This document shows positions 42,627 to 50,812 of a stretch of DNA of 64,000 nucleotides, piece after piece. Source of the stretch: DASUCS01 sp041166745. Its GTDB lineage: Bacteria > Actinomycetota > Acidimicrobiia > Acidimicrobiales > JACDCH01. Position numbers and translations under genes: made by a program. The stretch covers positions 3,320-67,319 of the forward strand of contig JBEEGH010000026.1 in NCBI GenBank assembly GCA_041166745.1. Reading direction: 5' to 3'. The notes below the pieces were generated by a model. That model saw only the letters and a program-made list of their open reading frames with translations. It was not told where the DNA came from and did no database searches. The first letter of the stretch is position 1. Each line of letters opens with the position of its first letter.

Positions 42627-44230
42627 TGCGACGCCTCGCGATCGCGATCGTCGTTGTCCTGCTCATTGCGGCGTGCAGCGACTCGAAGAAGCCCAGCGGA
42701 TCATCGAACTCGTCCGCCGGCACCAGCGGCAAACCAGTGGTGGGCGGCACGCTCCGCGTCGGAATCGAACGGCCGAAGACACTTGATCCGTCGCTGGTCT
42801 CACCGGGATCGCAGAGCGAGCTCCTCGTTGCCGACCTCCTGTTCGATGGCCTGACGCGCCTCGACAACAAGGCCGTGACGACATCGCCGGCCATCGCGAT
42901 CTCGTGGGCTTCGTCCGCGGACCAGAAGTCGTGGGAGTTCGTCCTGCGCGCCGACGCCCGCTTCAGCAACGGCCGGGCGATCACGGCGACGGACGTGAAG
43001 TACTCGCTCGAGCGGGTGGCGAAACTGGGGGAGACGTCGCTCGCCGCGCTTCGCATCGATCAGATCAGCGGCTTCACGCCGTTCGCGACCGGTGCCGCGC
43101 CGGAACTCGCCGGGGTGCGGATCATCGACGAGCACATCGTGGCGATCGACCTCGACACCCCGGTTGCGATTCTGCCTGAGCTGTTGTCGGCCCCGGAGTT
43201 CGGGATCGTTCCGCGGGAAGCCGTCGAAGCGGCGACGCCTGCGTTCGCGACGGCGCCGATCACGAGCGGTCCATTCTCGTTCGCGGGTACGCAGGGCGAC
43301 ATCGTGAAGCTGGTGCGGGCCACACAGGGAGGCGCCTATCTCGACGCCGTCGAGTTGCACGAGTACGACAGCCAGAACCTCGGCAAGTCCTACGACGACT
43401 TCATCGCCGGCCAGCTCGACTGGAGCGTCGTGCCGAACGACCGCGCCGAGGACGCGGCCCAGCGATTCGGGCTCGACGCCTTCCGCCCGTTCGACGCCGA
43501 GTTGTTCTACGCGTTCAACCTGCTCGACCCGACATTCGCCGACACGCGGTTCCGTCAAGCCATCGTGAAGGCCATCGATCGCGCCGCGATCGTCAAAGCC
43601 GTCTACCCAGGTATTGCCGACCTCCTCAACGGCGTCGTTCCTGCCGGTGTCGCCGGCCATGTCGACGATCCGTGCGGTGAGCCGTGCAAGTTCGATCCCG
43701 ACGCAGCGCGCCTGCTCCTGGCCGCCGCGTTCCCGGACGGCAACATTCCGACGTTCAACCTCGACTACTTCACCGGCACGGGCGAGGAAGCGGTGGCCGG
43801 CTCCATTGCCACGAACCTCGCGGCCGTCGGCATCAACGTCACGAAGCGGCCACTTGCTCCTGGCGGAGATCCTGGGCAGTACGACCTGTTCGCCGTCAGC
43901 GGTCAACAGCAACTGTTCCGTCTCGGTGTCATCGGCATGTATCCATCGCCTGACGCCTATCTCGTGCCGTTGTTCTTGTCGGGCTCGCGCGACAACGCCA
44001 CGGGCTTCAACGTGCCGGACATCGACCAGCTGCTCCAGTCGGCTCGCGCCACGTCTGATCCGGTGGCGCGCCAACAGCTCTACCAACAGGCCGAGCAGCA
44101 GATCATGGCGCTGGCCCCAATCGTGCCCATCGCCCAGTTCCGCACCAAGGCCGTCGTCGCCAAGCGGGTACGGGATCTCCTCGTGACCGTGAACGGTACG
44201 TTCGCCGGCGACAAGGTGTGGCTCGGGTAA
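42626..44230 (+). CDS. Second peptide-type substrate-binding lipoprotein (family 5)
   Basis: The 534-residue product starts at GTG 42626, sharing one base with the secG stop. Its signal peptide ends LLIAAC with lipidated Cys at residue 17, followed by a Ser-rich linker and a family 5 solute-binding domain from VVGGTLRVGIERPKTLDPS. It is only distantly similar to the binding protein at 34890 and has no permease genes beside it. It may serve the same importer or act as a stand-alone sensor or chaperone. Confidence 0.87.
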   Translation: MRRLAIAIVVVLLIAACSDSKKPSGSSNSSAGTSGKPVVGGTLRVGIERPKTLDPSLVSPGSQSELLVADLLFDGLTRLDNKAVTTSPAIAISWASSADQKSWEFVLRADARFSNGRAITATDVKYSLERVAKLGETSLAALRIDQISGFTPFATGAAPELAGVRIIDEHIVAIDLDTPVAILPELLSAPEFGIVPREAVEAATPAFATAPITSGPFSFAGTQGDIVKLVRATQGGAYLDAVELHEYDSQNLGKSYDDFIAGQLDWSVVPNDRAEDAAQRFGLDAFRPFDAELFYAFNLLDPTFADTRFRQAIVKAIDRAAIVKAVYPGIADLLNGVVPAGVAGHVDDPCGEPCKFDPDAARLLLAAAFPDGNIPTFNLDYFTGTGEEAVAGSIATNLAAVGINVTKRPLAPGGDPGQYDLFAVSGQQQLFRLGVIGMYPSPDAYLVPLFLSGSRDNATGFNVPDIDQLLQSARATSDPVARQQLYQQAEQQIMALAPIVPIAQFRTKAVVAKRVRDLLVTVNGTFAGDKVWLG

Positions 44231-44233
44231 CCT
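44228..44233 (+). promoter_or_regulatory. Possible -10 box for tRNA-Leu
   Basis: TAACCT overlaps the TAA stop of the binding-protein gene and lies ten bases before the tRNA, which would allow a start about four bases upstream of it. No good -35 is seen, so read-through from secG is also possible. Confidence 0.3.
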
Positions 44234-44243
44234 GGCCGACCCC

Positions 44244-44328
44244 GCGGACGTGGTGGAATCAGGTAGACACGCCAGCTTGAGGTGCTGGTCCGGGCAACCG
44301 GGTGGAGGTTCAAATCCTCTCGTCCGCA
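44244..44328 (+). tRNA. tRNA-Leu, anticodon GAG
   Basis: The acceptor arms GCGGACG (44244-44250) and CGTCCGC (44321-44327) pair perfectly with discriminator A at 44328. The anticodon stem CCAGC/GCTGG (44272-44276, 44284-44288) encloses TTGAGGT with anticodon GAG at 44279-44281. A long variable arm and the T-arm GGTTCAAATCC are present, as expected for a class II tRNA-Leu. The 3' CCA is not encoded. The next coding sequence begins only four bases after the tRNA. Confidence 0.95.
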
Positions 44329-44332
44329 CGAG

Positions 44333-44608
44333 ATGACGCCGCTGCAGGAGCGCTTCCGGCAGGTCGTGCGCGCGCTCCAGCCGGGCGAGGTGGTCTCGTA
44401 CCGCGAAGTGGCCCGGCGCAGCGGCAACCCACGATGGGCCCGGGCGGTGGGCGCGTTCCTTGCGGAGCACGGTCACGACGTGCCGTGGTGGCGCGTGGTG
44501 CACACGGACGGAGGGTTGTCGGCACCCGACGCGGCGGATCAACGCCGACGCTTGCGCGCCGAAGGTGTGGAGATCGACGGTGAACGCGTGATCGGCGGTG
44601 TTCCGTGA
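44333..44608 (+). CDS. Alkyltransferase-like (ATL) DNA-binding protein
   Basis: This 91-residue protein matches the C-terminal DNA-binding domain of O6-alkylguanine-DNA alkyltransferases. The active-site PCHRV is replaced by PWWRVV (residues 51-56), so the acceptor Cys is a Trp, as in ATL proteins, which flag alkylated bases for excision repair instead of repairing them. VSYREVA with the conserved Tyr (23) and the RAVG Arg (37) are present. Its ATG lies four bases after the tRNA-Leu 3' end. The DUF971 gene overlaps its stop (GTGA). Confidence 0.88.
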   Translation: MTPLQERFRQVVRALQPGEVVSYREVARRSGNPRWARAVGAFLAEHGHDVPWWRVVHTDGGLSAPDAADQRRRLRAEGVEIDGERVIGGVP

Positions 44609-44937
44609 CCGACGACGTGGACATCGCGAGCATCACCGTCGACCGCGCCTCTCATGTGGAAATCACGTTCACGGACGACAAAGTGTGCCGGTACGACCTC
44701 GCGGAGCTTCGGGCAATCTGTCCCTGCGCCGCGTGCCGCAACGCTCGCGACCACGGCAAGGTGGCGTGGCCACCTGCCGGGCGACCGCCACCCGAGCTGG
44801 CGATTGCCGACGCGCATCTCGTCGGTGCCTATGGGTTGGGCGTGACGTGGAGCGACGGTCATTCAACGGGCATCTATCCGTTCACCTCGCTCCGCCGTTG
44901 GTGTGACGCCGGACGACCGTCGGAGTGGGTTGACTAA
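44605..44937 (+). CDS. DUF971-family protein
   Basis: The 110-residue product has the compact DUF971 pattern: an N-terminal strand pair, YDLAELRAICPCAACR near residues 29-45, and a C-terminal VTWSDGHSTGIYPFTSLRRW. The domain is also found at the N-terminus of gamma-butyrobetaine hydroxylases and near iron-sulfur proteins, but its own function is unsettled. It starts at GTG 44605, overlapping the ATL stop. Its own TAA is part of the -10 box of the next gene. Confidence 0.85.
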   Translation: MTDDVDIASITVDRASHVEITFTDDKVCRYDLAELRAICPCAACRNARDHGKVAWPPAGRPPPELAIADAHLVGAYGLGVTWSDGHSTGIYPFTSLRRWCDAGRPSEWVD

Positions 44938-44940
44938 GGT
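44935..44940 (+). promoter_or_regulatory. Predicted -10 box of the DyP peroxidase gene (leaderless)
   Basis: TAAGGT overlaps the TAA stop of the DUF971 gene and ends seven bases before the ATG at 44948. This supports that ATG over an upstream in-frame ATG at 44903. Confidence 0.55.
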
Positions 44941-44947
44941 CCGGCGC

Positions 44948-45859
44948 ATGGCAACACCACAACGGTCCATCCTCACGGCGCTCGGCGAGCACCAGTGGTA
45001 CGTGCACATGAGCCGCACCGAGGGTGCCGACCTTGAGGTCATCAAACAGGCGCTAGTCGCGCTCAGCCTCGACTGCGAGCACTTGGGCGTGAATCTCTGC
45101 ATCATGTTCGGACCCACGCTCCTCGCCGACCTGACGGCCGACATCCCCGCTGACTTCCAGCCGTATCCCGGGTACGCATCCGACGACGGCCACGAAGCCA
45201 AGGCGACGCAAGAAGAGCTGCTGATCTGGGTGCACTCCGATCACAAGGATCGGAACTGGGACAGTCAGTACAAGTTCCGCACGCAGGTCGCTGGTCACAT
45301 GACCGTCGCGCGCGAGACCATCGCGTGGATCTACGGCGCCAGCCAGGATCTCACCGGCTTCATCGATGGCACCGGTAACCCGGCGTTCGATCGCCAGTAC
45401 GAGTGCGCCGTCGTGCCCGACGGCCAGCCGGGCGCCGGCGGCTCGTTCTCCATCGCGCAGCGCTGGGTGCACGACCTCAACTTCTTCAACGGGCTGAGTC
45501 TCGAAGATCAGGAGAACCTGTTCGGACGTACGAAGCCGCAGTCCATCCGGCTCGACAAGCAGGTGGCGACGTCGCACTTGTCGCACGTCGAGCTTCGAGA
45601 GGGCGAGACCGCCGATGCGTCGAAGCCCAAGCGCAACGAGATCGTCCGCCGCTCCACTCCCTATGCGCTGCACGACGGCACCGTCGGGCTGTACTTCCTG
45701 GGGTTCTGTCGCGACCAGGCCCCGTTGCGTGAGCGCATGGAAGCCATCTATGGCATGAACGGTCAGGTCCGGGACGCATTGACCGACTACTCCACACCGG
45801 CCTCAGGGTCCTTCTACTTCGCCCCTTCGCTGGAGACGCTGCAAGCCGCTCTGACCTAG
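44948..45859 (+). CDS. DyP-type haem peroxidase
   Basis: The 303-residue enzyme carries the family motif GFIDGTGNP near residues 137-145, a proximal-haem His candidate in ATSHLSHVE near 203 and the distal Arg candidate in EIVRRSTPY near 220. DyP peroxidases oxidise dyes, aromatics and lignin-like compounds with hydrogen peroxide. No Tat signal peptide is present, so it is cytoplasmic or goes into an encapsulin, but no encapsulin gene is nearby. The start is supported by a leaderless-type -10 box. Confidence 0.92.
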   Translation: MATPQRSILTALGEHQWYVHMSRTEGADLEVIKQALVALSLDCEHLGVNLCIMFGPTLLADLTADIPADFQPYPGYASDDGHEAKATQEELLIWVHSDHKDRNWDSQYKFRTQVAGHMTVARETIAWIYGASQDLTGFIDGTGNPAFDRQYECAVVPDGQPGAGGSFSIAQRWVHDLNFFNGLSLEDQENLFGRTKPQSIRLDKQVATSHLSHVELREGETADASKPKRNEIVRRSTPYALHDGTVGLYFLGFCRDQAPLRERMEAIYGMNGQVRDALTDYSTPASGSFYFAPSLETLQAALT

Positions 45860-45880
45860 ACCGCGTGGCAGCATGGCGCG

Positions 45881-47101
45881 GTGACCATCTCCGTGCACGA
45901 CCTGGACCTGCCAGAGATCGAGCTCATCGACCTCGATCGCGACGAGGCGATGGCCCTGTTCGCGGCGGCTCGGGAGCGGCACTGGCTGGCCCGCACGCCG
46001 CTCGGCTACGTGGTGAGCCGGCACGAAGACGTGACGGCGATCCTCCGGGAGCGTCGCTTCCACTCCGCGTTGGCGATGATCACGCAGATGGCGGGGTTCA
46101 CCGAGGATAGCGGCGAGTTCATGGAGCGGCGTCAGCGTTCGATCCTGTCGCTCGAGGGTGAGGAACACGCACGGTTGCGCAGGTTGGTTGCGGGTGCGTT
46201 CACACCCAAATCAGCCGAGCGGCTGCGCCCGTTCATGCGCGAGGTCATCGGAGGGCTCGTTGACGCCGTCGCCGCGTCCGGTCGATGCGAACTCGTCGAG
46301 GATGTGTGCGAGCCGTATCCCATTCCGATCATCTGCGAGCTGTTGGGTGCACCGAAGGAGGACTGGAAGCTCTTCTCGCATTGGGCCACCGACATCTTCC
46401 GCATCTTCAACAACGACCTCGCGAACGACATGCCGCTCATCGACGCCGCGTCGAATGAGCTCGATGCCTACGTCGCGGCGATGGTCGACGAGCGTCGTTC
46501 GCATCCCGCCGACGATCTCCTCAGCGAGTTGATCGCGGCCGAGGAAGCGGGCGATCGGCTGTCGACCGAGGACCTCATCGGATTGGCCGAGGCCGTGCTG
46601 ATGGCGGGGACCGACACCACGCGCAACCAACTGGCCTGCAGCGTCGCGCTGTTCGCGCAGTATCCGGAGCAGTGGGCGCTCCTCGCCGAACGCCCGGACT
46701 TGGCCCATCGCGCCGTGGAGGAGACCATGCGCTACCTCGGCGCGGTGCGCGGCACGGCACGTATCGCGTCGGAGGACATCGAGTATCGCGATGTGCTCTT
46801 CCCGAAGGGGACGCTGGTCGCCACCAGCTTGGCGGGGGCCAACTTCGACGAAACCGCGTGGCAGGAGCCTGCGACATTCGACATCACGCAAGAGCGGACG
46901 GCACCGCAGATGACCTTCGGGTCGGGCGTTCATTTTTGCCTCGGAGCATCACTGGCGCGGGCGGAGCTGCAGGAAGCGCTCCCGTTGCTCGCTCAGCGCA
47001 TGCCCAACCTCGCGGTCGACGGAGTCATCGAATGGAAACCGGCAACGGTCGGGATCTGGGGGCCGGCACGCCTGCCGCTGCGGTTCGACGCGACGAACTG
47101 A
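45881..47101 (+). CDS. Cytochrome P450
   Basis: The 406-residue P450 shows the I-helix motif AGTDTTRNQL near residue 245, the K-helix ExxR in EETMRYLG near 283, and the haem-binding FGSGVHFCLGASLARAEL near 346 with the axial Cys. It is soluble, without a membrane anchor, as usual for bacterial class I P450s that need separate ferredoxin and reductase; neither is in the window. It starts at GTG 45881, 21 bases after the peroxidase. Its substrate cannot be inferred. Confidence 0.95.
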   Translation: MTISVHDLDLPEIELIDLDRDEAMALFAAARERHWLARTPLGYVVSRHEDVTAILRERRFHSALAMITQMAGFTEDSGEFMERRQRSILSLEGEEHARLRRLVAGAFTPKSAERLRPFMREVIGGLVDAVAASGRCELVEDVCEPYPIPIICELLGAPKEDWKLFSHWATDIFRIFNNDLANDMPLIDAASNELDAYVAAMVDERRSHPADDLLSELIAAEEAGDRLSTEDLIGLAEAVLMAGTDTTRNQLACSVALFAQYPEQWALLAERPDLAHRAVEETMRYLGAVRGTARIASEDIEYRDVLFPKGTLVATSLAGANFDETAWQEPATFDITQERTAPQMTFGSGVHFCLGASLARAELQEALPLLAQRMPNLAVDGVIEWKPATVGIWGPARLPLRFDATN

Positions 47102-47114
47102 TCCACTGCGGCCG

Positions 47115-48317
47115 ATGATCGAGACGCTTCGATCTGTCCTCCAGTTCCGGCGCTTCGAGTTCGACGCGAACAAGCGGCGCTTGGCCCGGTCGGCGAATGT
47201 CGACGACCTGCGAAAGATCGCCAAACGGCGGTTGCCGCGAGGTGTCTTCGACTACATCGACGGCGGCGCCGAGGACGAGCGAACGCTGGCCGCGAACCAG
47301 GCTGCCTACGCGCGCCGGACATTCCGGCCGCGCGTGCTGCGCGATGTCGGCCGCGTCGATCCGTCGACCACGCTGCTCGGGCGTCCGCTGCCGTTCCCGC
47401 TCGTGCTCGCTCCGACAGGGTTCACGCGCATTGCCGATCCTGCAGGCGAGCTGGCCGTGGCGCGCGCCGCCGACCGTGCGGGAATCCCGTACTCGCTCTC
47501 GACGATGGCCACGCGTTCGATCGAGGAGGTGGCCGCGGTCAGCACGGGCCGCAAGTGGTTCCAGGTCTACGTGTGGAAAGACCGCGGCTTGGTCAAGGAC
47601 ATGATCGAGCGAGCGGCCCGCGCGGGATACGAGGCCCTTGTGCTCACCGTCGACACGGCAGTGCTGGGCCGGCGCGAGCGCGATGTGCGACGCGGCTTCA
47701 CGCTTCCTCCGAAGATCGGTCTCAACACCCTGTTCGACGGGGTCGTACATCCCGGTTGGACCTGGGCATTCGTGCGCTCGGAGCCGATCAGATTCGCCAA
47801 CGTGATCGGAAGCAGCGTCGGCGATGGCAACACGGCAGTCTCCTTGGCTGCGCAGGTCAACTCGCAGTTCGATCGCAGCCTGTCGTGGTCCGACGTCGAG
47901 TGGATGCGGTCGGTGTGGGATGGTCCGATCGTGATCAAGGGTATCCAGACGGTGGAAGACGCCGTGCTGGCGGCCGACGCCGGTGTCGAAGCGATCGCGC
48001 TGTCGAATCACGGCGGCCGGCAACTCGACTCCGCGCCGGCGACCCTCGATCTCGTCGCACCGGTGGCCGACGCGGTGGGTGACCGCCTGGAGATCATCTG
48101 TGACGGCGGCATTCGTCGGGGGAGCGACATCGTGAAGGCCGTGTGCCTAGGCGCTCGGGCGTGCATGGCCGGCCGCGCGTACCTCTACGGGCTCGGCGCG
48201 GCAGGCGAGCAGGGCGTCGACTTCGTGCTGTCGGGCCTCCATGCCGACATGAAGCGCTCGATGGCGCTGATGGGTGCTACGCGCATATCCGATCTGAATC
48301 GAGAGCTGGTGGACTGA
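47115..48317 (+). CDS. FMN-dependent alpha-hydroxy-acid oxidase/dehydrogenase
   Basis: The 400-residue TIM-barrel enzyme has PRGVFDYIDGGAEDE near residue 42, PTGFTRIADPAGE near 100, and the catalytic SNHGGRQLD with active-site His and Arg near 297-305. CDGGIRRGSDIVKA follows as FMN-phosphate site. The family includes L-lactate dehydrogenase, mandelate dehydrogenase and MftD of mycofactocin synthesis, and sequence alone does not separate these. No mycofactocin precursor or radical SAM gene is nearby. It follows the P450 by 13 bases and its stop overlaps the next ATG (TGATG). Confidence 0.88.
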   Translation: MIETLRSVLQFRRFEFDANKRRLARSANVDDLRKIAKRRLPRGVFDYIDGGAEDERTLAANQAAYARRTFRPRVLRDVGRVDPSTTLLGRPLPFPLVLAPTGFTRIADPAGELAVARAADRAGIPYSLSTMATRSIEEVAAVSTGRKWFQVYVWKDRGLVKDMIERAARAGYEALVLTVDTAVLGRRERDVRRGFTLPPKIGLNTLFDGVVHPGWTWAFVRSEPIRFANVIGSSVGDGNTAVSLAAQVNSQFDRSLSWSDVEWMRSVWDGPIVIKGIQTVEDAVLAADAGVEAIALSNHGGRQLDSAPATLDLVAPVADAVGDRLEIICDGGIRRGSDIVKAVCLGARACMAGRAYLYGLGAAGEQGVDFVLSGLHADMKRSMALMGATRISDLNRELVD

Positions 48318-50812
48318 TGGCCGACATCGAGGGACTCGTCAACGACCTCACGCTCGACGAGAAGGCCGCGCTCACGGCGGGCGAAGACCTGTGGTCGACG
48401 GTCGCCGTCGAGCGCCTGAGCATCCCGAAGATCCGTGTCACCGATGGACCGAACGGCGCGCGGGGCGCGTCGCTCCCGGGCGAGGAGGGCAACACCTCGG
48501 TGTGCGTTCCCTGCGGCTCGGCGCTCGGCGCGACGTGGGACGTCGACCTCCTCGAGCGGGTCGGTGCGCTCTTGGGTCGCGAGACGAGGAGGCGTGGGTG
48601 TCGCGTCTTGCTCGCGCCGACGGTGAACCTCCATCGTTCGCCGCTCGCAGGGCGAAACTTCGAGTGCTACTCCGAGGATCCGCTGCACTCCGGGACCTTG
48701 GCGGCAGCGTTCATCCGGGGGGCGCAGTCCGAGGGCGTCGCGACGACCGTGAAGCATTTCGTCGGAAACGACTCGGAGTTCGAGCGCATGTCGATGAGCT
48801 CGGTCATCGACGAGCGCACGCTGAGGGAGATGTATCTCGTCCCGTTCGAGATGGCCGTCCGCGACGGCGGATCGCTCGGACTGATGACCGGCTACAACCG
48901 GCTCAACGGCACATGGTGCGGCGAAGACCCGGAGCTGCTCGGCATTCTGCGTGACGAGTGGGGCTTCGAGGGTTTCGTCCTGAGCGACTGGTACGCGGCC
49001 ACGTCTACAGCGTCGGCGCGCGCCGGCATGGATTTGGAGATGCCGGGACCGGCCCGTGCCCTCGGCCCGGCCTTGGCCTCCGCCGTACGAGCCGGTGAGC
49101 TCGACGAGTCGGTGCTCGACGGGCAAATGCGCAGGCTTCTGACCGTGTTCGATCGCGTTGGCGCGCTCGGTGAACTGGCGGACGATCAGTCGATCTCAGT
49201 CGACCTCCCGGAAGATCGCGCGCTGGCGCACGAGGCCGCCGCCGCGGCGATCGTGTTGCTCCAGAACGAAGGCGTCCTGCCGGTGGATCCGGCAGCGGTG
49301 AAGCGCGTGGCCGTGATCGGGCCGAACGCGGATCGCGCCGTGATGATGGGGGGCGGCTCTGCGCGCGTCATGCCCACGTACCGGATCACCCCGCTCGAAG
49401 CGCTTCGCGATCGATTGGGTGAAGGTGTCGAAGTGGTGTACGAGCCGGGAGTCGGTATCGACCGCACGGTGCCACCGCTGGCCATCGAGCTGCACGCGGA
49501 GTACTTCAGCGGTGTCGACATCGGCAACGCGATCGAGGTGGTGCAGCGCACCGATCACTCCAAAGCCGAGGTGTTCTACCTCGGCGCACCGCCCGGGGTG
49601 CCCGAGCCCTTCTCGCTGCGGGCGACAGGTGTGTTCGATCCACCGGTGAGCGGTCCGTACGTGTTTTCACTCGTGCAAGCCGGTCGAGTCCGGCTCTCCG
49701 TCGGTGGTCGTGTCGTGATCGATGGCATGGCCGACCCCTTGCCGCGCGACCCGAACAGCTACTTCGGCTTCGGAACCGAAGAGCGGATTGCCGAGGTCGA
49801 GCTCGAGGGCGGACAGCCCGTCGACGTGCTCATCGAGTACACGAGCGAAGGCGTGAACGGTGTGTACGCGTTGAAGGTCGGTTGTCGCGCGCAGATCGCG
49901 GCTGAGGCGTTTCCACGCGCGGTGGCCGCAGCGGCCGATGCCGATCTCGCGATCGTGGTCGTCGGCACGACGCACGAGTGGGAGTCGGAAGGCTTCGACC
50001 GGCGCACACTCGCACTGCCCGGGCAGCAGGACCAGCTCATCGAACAAGTGGCCGCTGTGAATCCGAACACGATCGTGGTGGTGAACACCGGTGCGCCGGT
50101 CACGATGCCGTGGTCGGATGCCGTGAACGCGATCGTGCAACTCTGGTACGGCGGCCAGGAGATGGCGAACGCGCTGGCCGACGTCGTGATAGGCGCGGTT
50201 GACCCGGGTGGACGGCTACCGACCACGATGCCACTGCAACTCGAGCACAACCCCTCATTCGGCAACTTCCCCGGTGAGTACGACGAGGTGCGATACGGCG
50301 AGGGTCTGTTCGTCGGCTATCGCTGGTATGAGGCGCGGCACCTTCCGGTGCGATTCGCGTTCGGCCACGGCCTGTCGTACACGTCGTTCGAGATCCTCGA
50401 GCCGACCGCCTCAGCCAACGACTTTCGGCCGGGAGGCTCGCTCGAGGTCGACGTCTCCGTCGCGAACACCGGTGAACGCGCCGGCGCGGAGGTTGTGCAG
50501 TGCTATGTCGCGCCAGCGCGGTCGAGAGTCATGCGTCCGACGAAGGAGTTGAAGGCATTCGCCAAGGTGCATCTGACGCCGGGCGAAACGAAGACGGTGA
50601 GGCTCACGCTCACCGACCGTTCCTTCGCCCATTGGGACCGTGGCTCTGGCGAGCGAGCCGCGCTCAAGGCGCGCCTACCGTTCGCGGACCAGATGGCCGA
50701 GACCACCGAGCGGGCACCAGGCTGGCGAGTCGTGCCGGGCGACTACGTGCTGCACATCGGCCGCTCGTCGGACGACATCGCGCACACGCTCCCGGTCACT
50801 GTCGCGCCGTGA
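48317..50812 (+). CDS. Glycoside hydrolase family 3 beta-glucosidase with PA14 domain
   Basis: The 831-residue enzyme has an N-terminal GH3 barrel with ARGASLPG, VKHFVGNDSE and the nucleophile Asp in LSDW near residue 223. Its alpha/beta domain is interrupted by an inserted PA14 carbohydrate-binding domain (about 370-520), and a C-terminal fibronectin III-like domain closes it. Such beta-glucosidases cleave terminal glucose from oligosaccharides or glycosides. No signal peptide is visible, so it is probably cytoplasmic. It overlaps the oxidase stop by one base and the convergent MFS gene by 17 bases. Confidence 0.93.
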   Translation: MADIEGLVNDLTLDEKAALTAGEDLWSTVAVERLSIPKIRVTDGPNGARGASLPGEEGNTSVCVPCGSALGATWDVDLLERVGALLGRETRRRGCRVLLAPTVNLHRSPLAGRNFECYSEDPLHSGTLAAAFIRGAQSEGVATTVKHFVGNDSEFERMSMSSVIDERTLREMYLVPFEMAVRDGGSLGLMTGYNRLNGTWCGEDPELLGILRDEWGFEGFVLSDWYAATSTASARAGMDLEMPGPARALGPALASAVRAGELDESVLDGQMRRLLTVFDRVGALGELADDQSISVDLPEDRALAHEAAAAAIVLLQNEGVLPVDPAAVKRVAVIGPNADRAVMMGGGSARVMPTYRITPLEALRDRLGEGVEVVYEPGVGIDRTVPPLAIELHAEYFSGVDIGNAIEVVQRTDHSKAEVFYLGAPPGVPEPFSLRATGVFDPPVSGPYVFSLVQAGRVRLSVGGRVVIDGMADPLPRDPNSYFGFGTEERIAEVELEGGQPVDVLIEYTSEGVNGVYALKVGCRAQIAAEAFPRAVAAAADADLAIVVVGTTHEWESEGFDRRTLALPGQQDQLIEQVAAVNPNTIVVVNTGAPVTMPWSDAVNAIVQLWYGGQEMANALADVVIGAVDPGGRLPTTMPLQLEHNPSFGNFPGEYDEVRYGEGLFVGYRWYEARHLPVRFAFGHGLSYTSFEILEPTASANDFRPGGSLEVDVSVANTGERAGAEVVQCYVAPARSRVMRPTKELKAFAKVHLTPGETKTVRLTLTDRSFAHWDRGSGERAALKARLPFADQMAETTERAPGWRVVPGDYVLHIGRSSDDIAHTLPVTVAP

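Noticed and set aside
42800..44542. Minus-strand reading frame of 580 codons opposite the second binding protein and the tRNA
   Set aside because: It runs through a tRNA gene on the other strand and its translation is charged low-complexity sequence.
47115..48317. Mycofactocin-type MftD assignment for the FMN oxidase
   Set aside because: MftD belongs to this family, but no mycofactocin precursor, radical SAM or MftF gene is in the window, so only the family-level call is supported.
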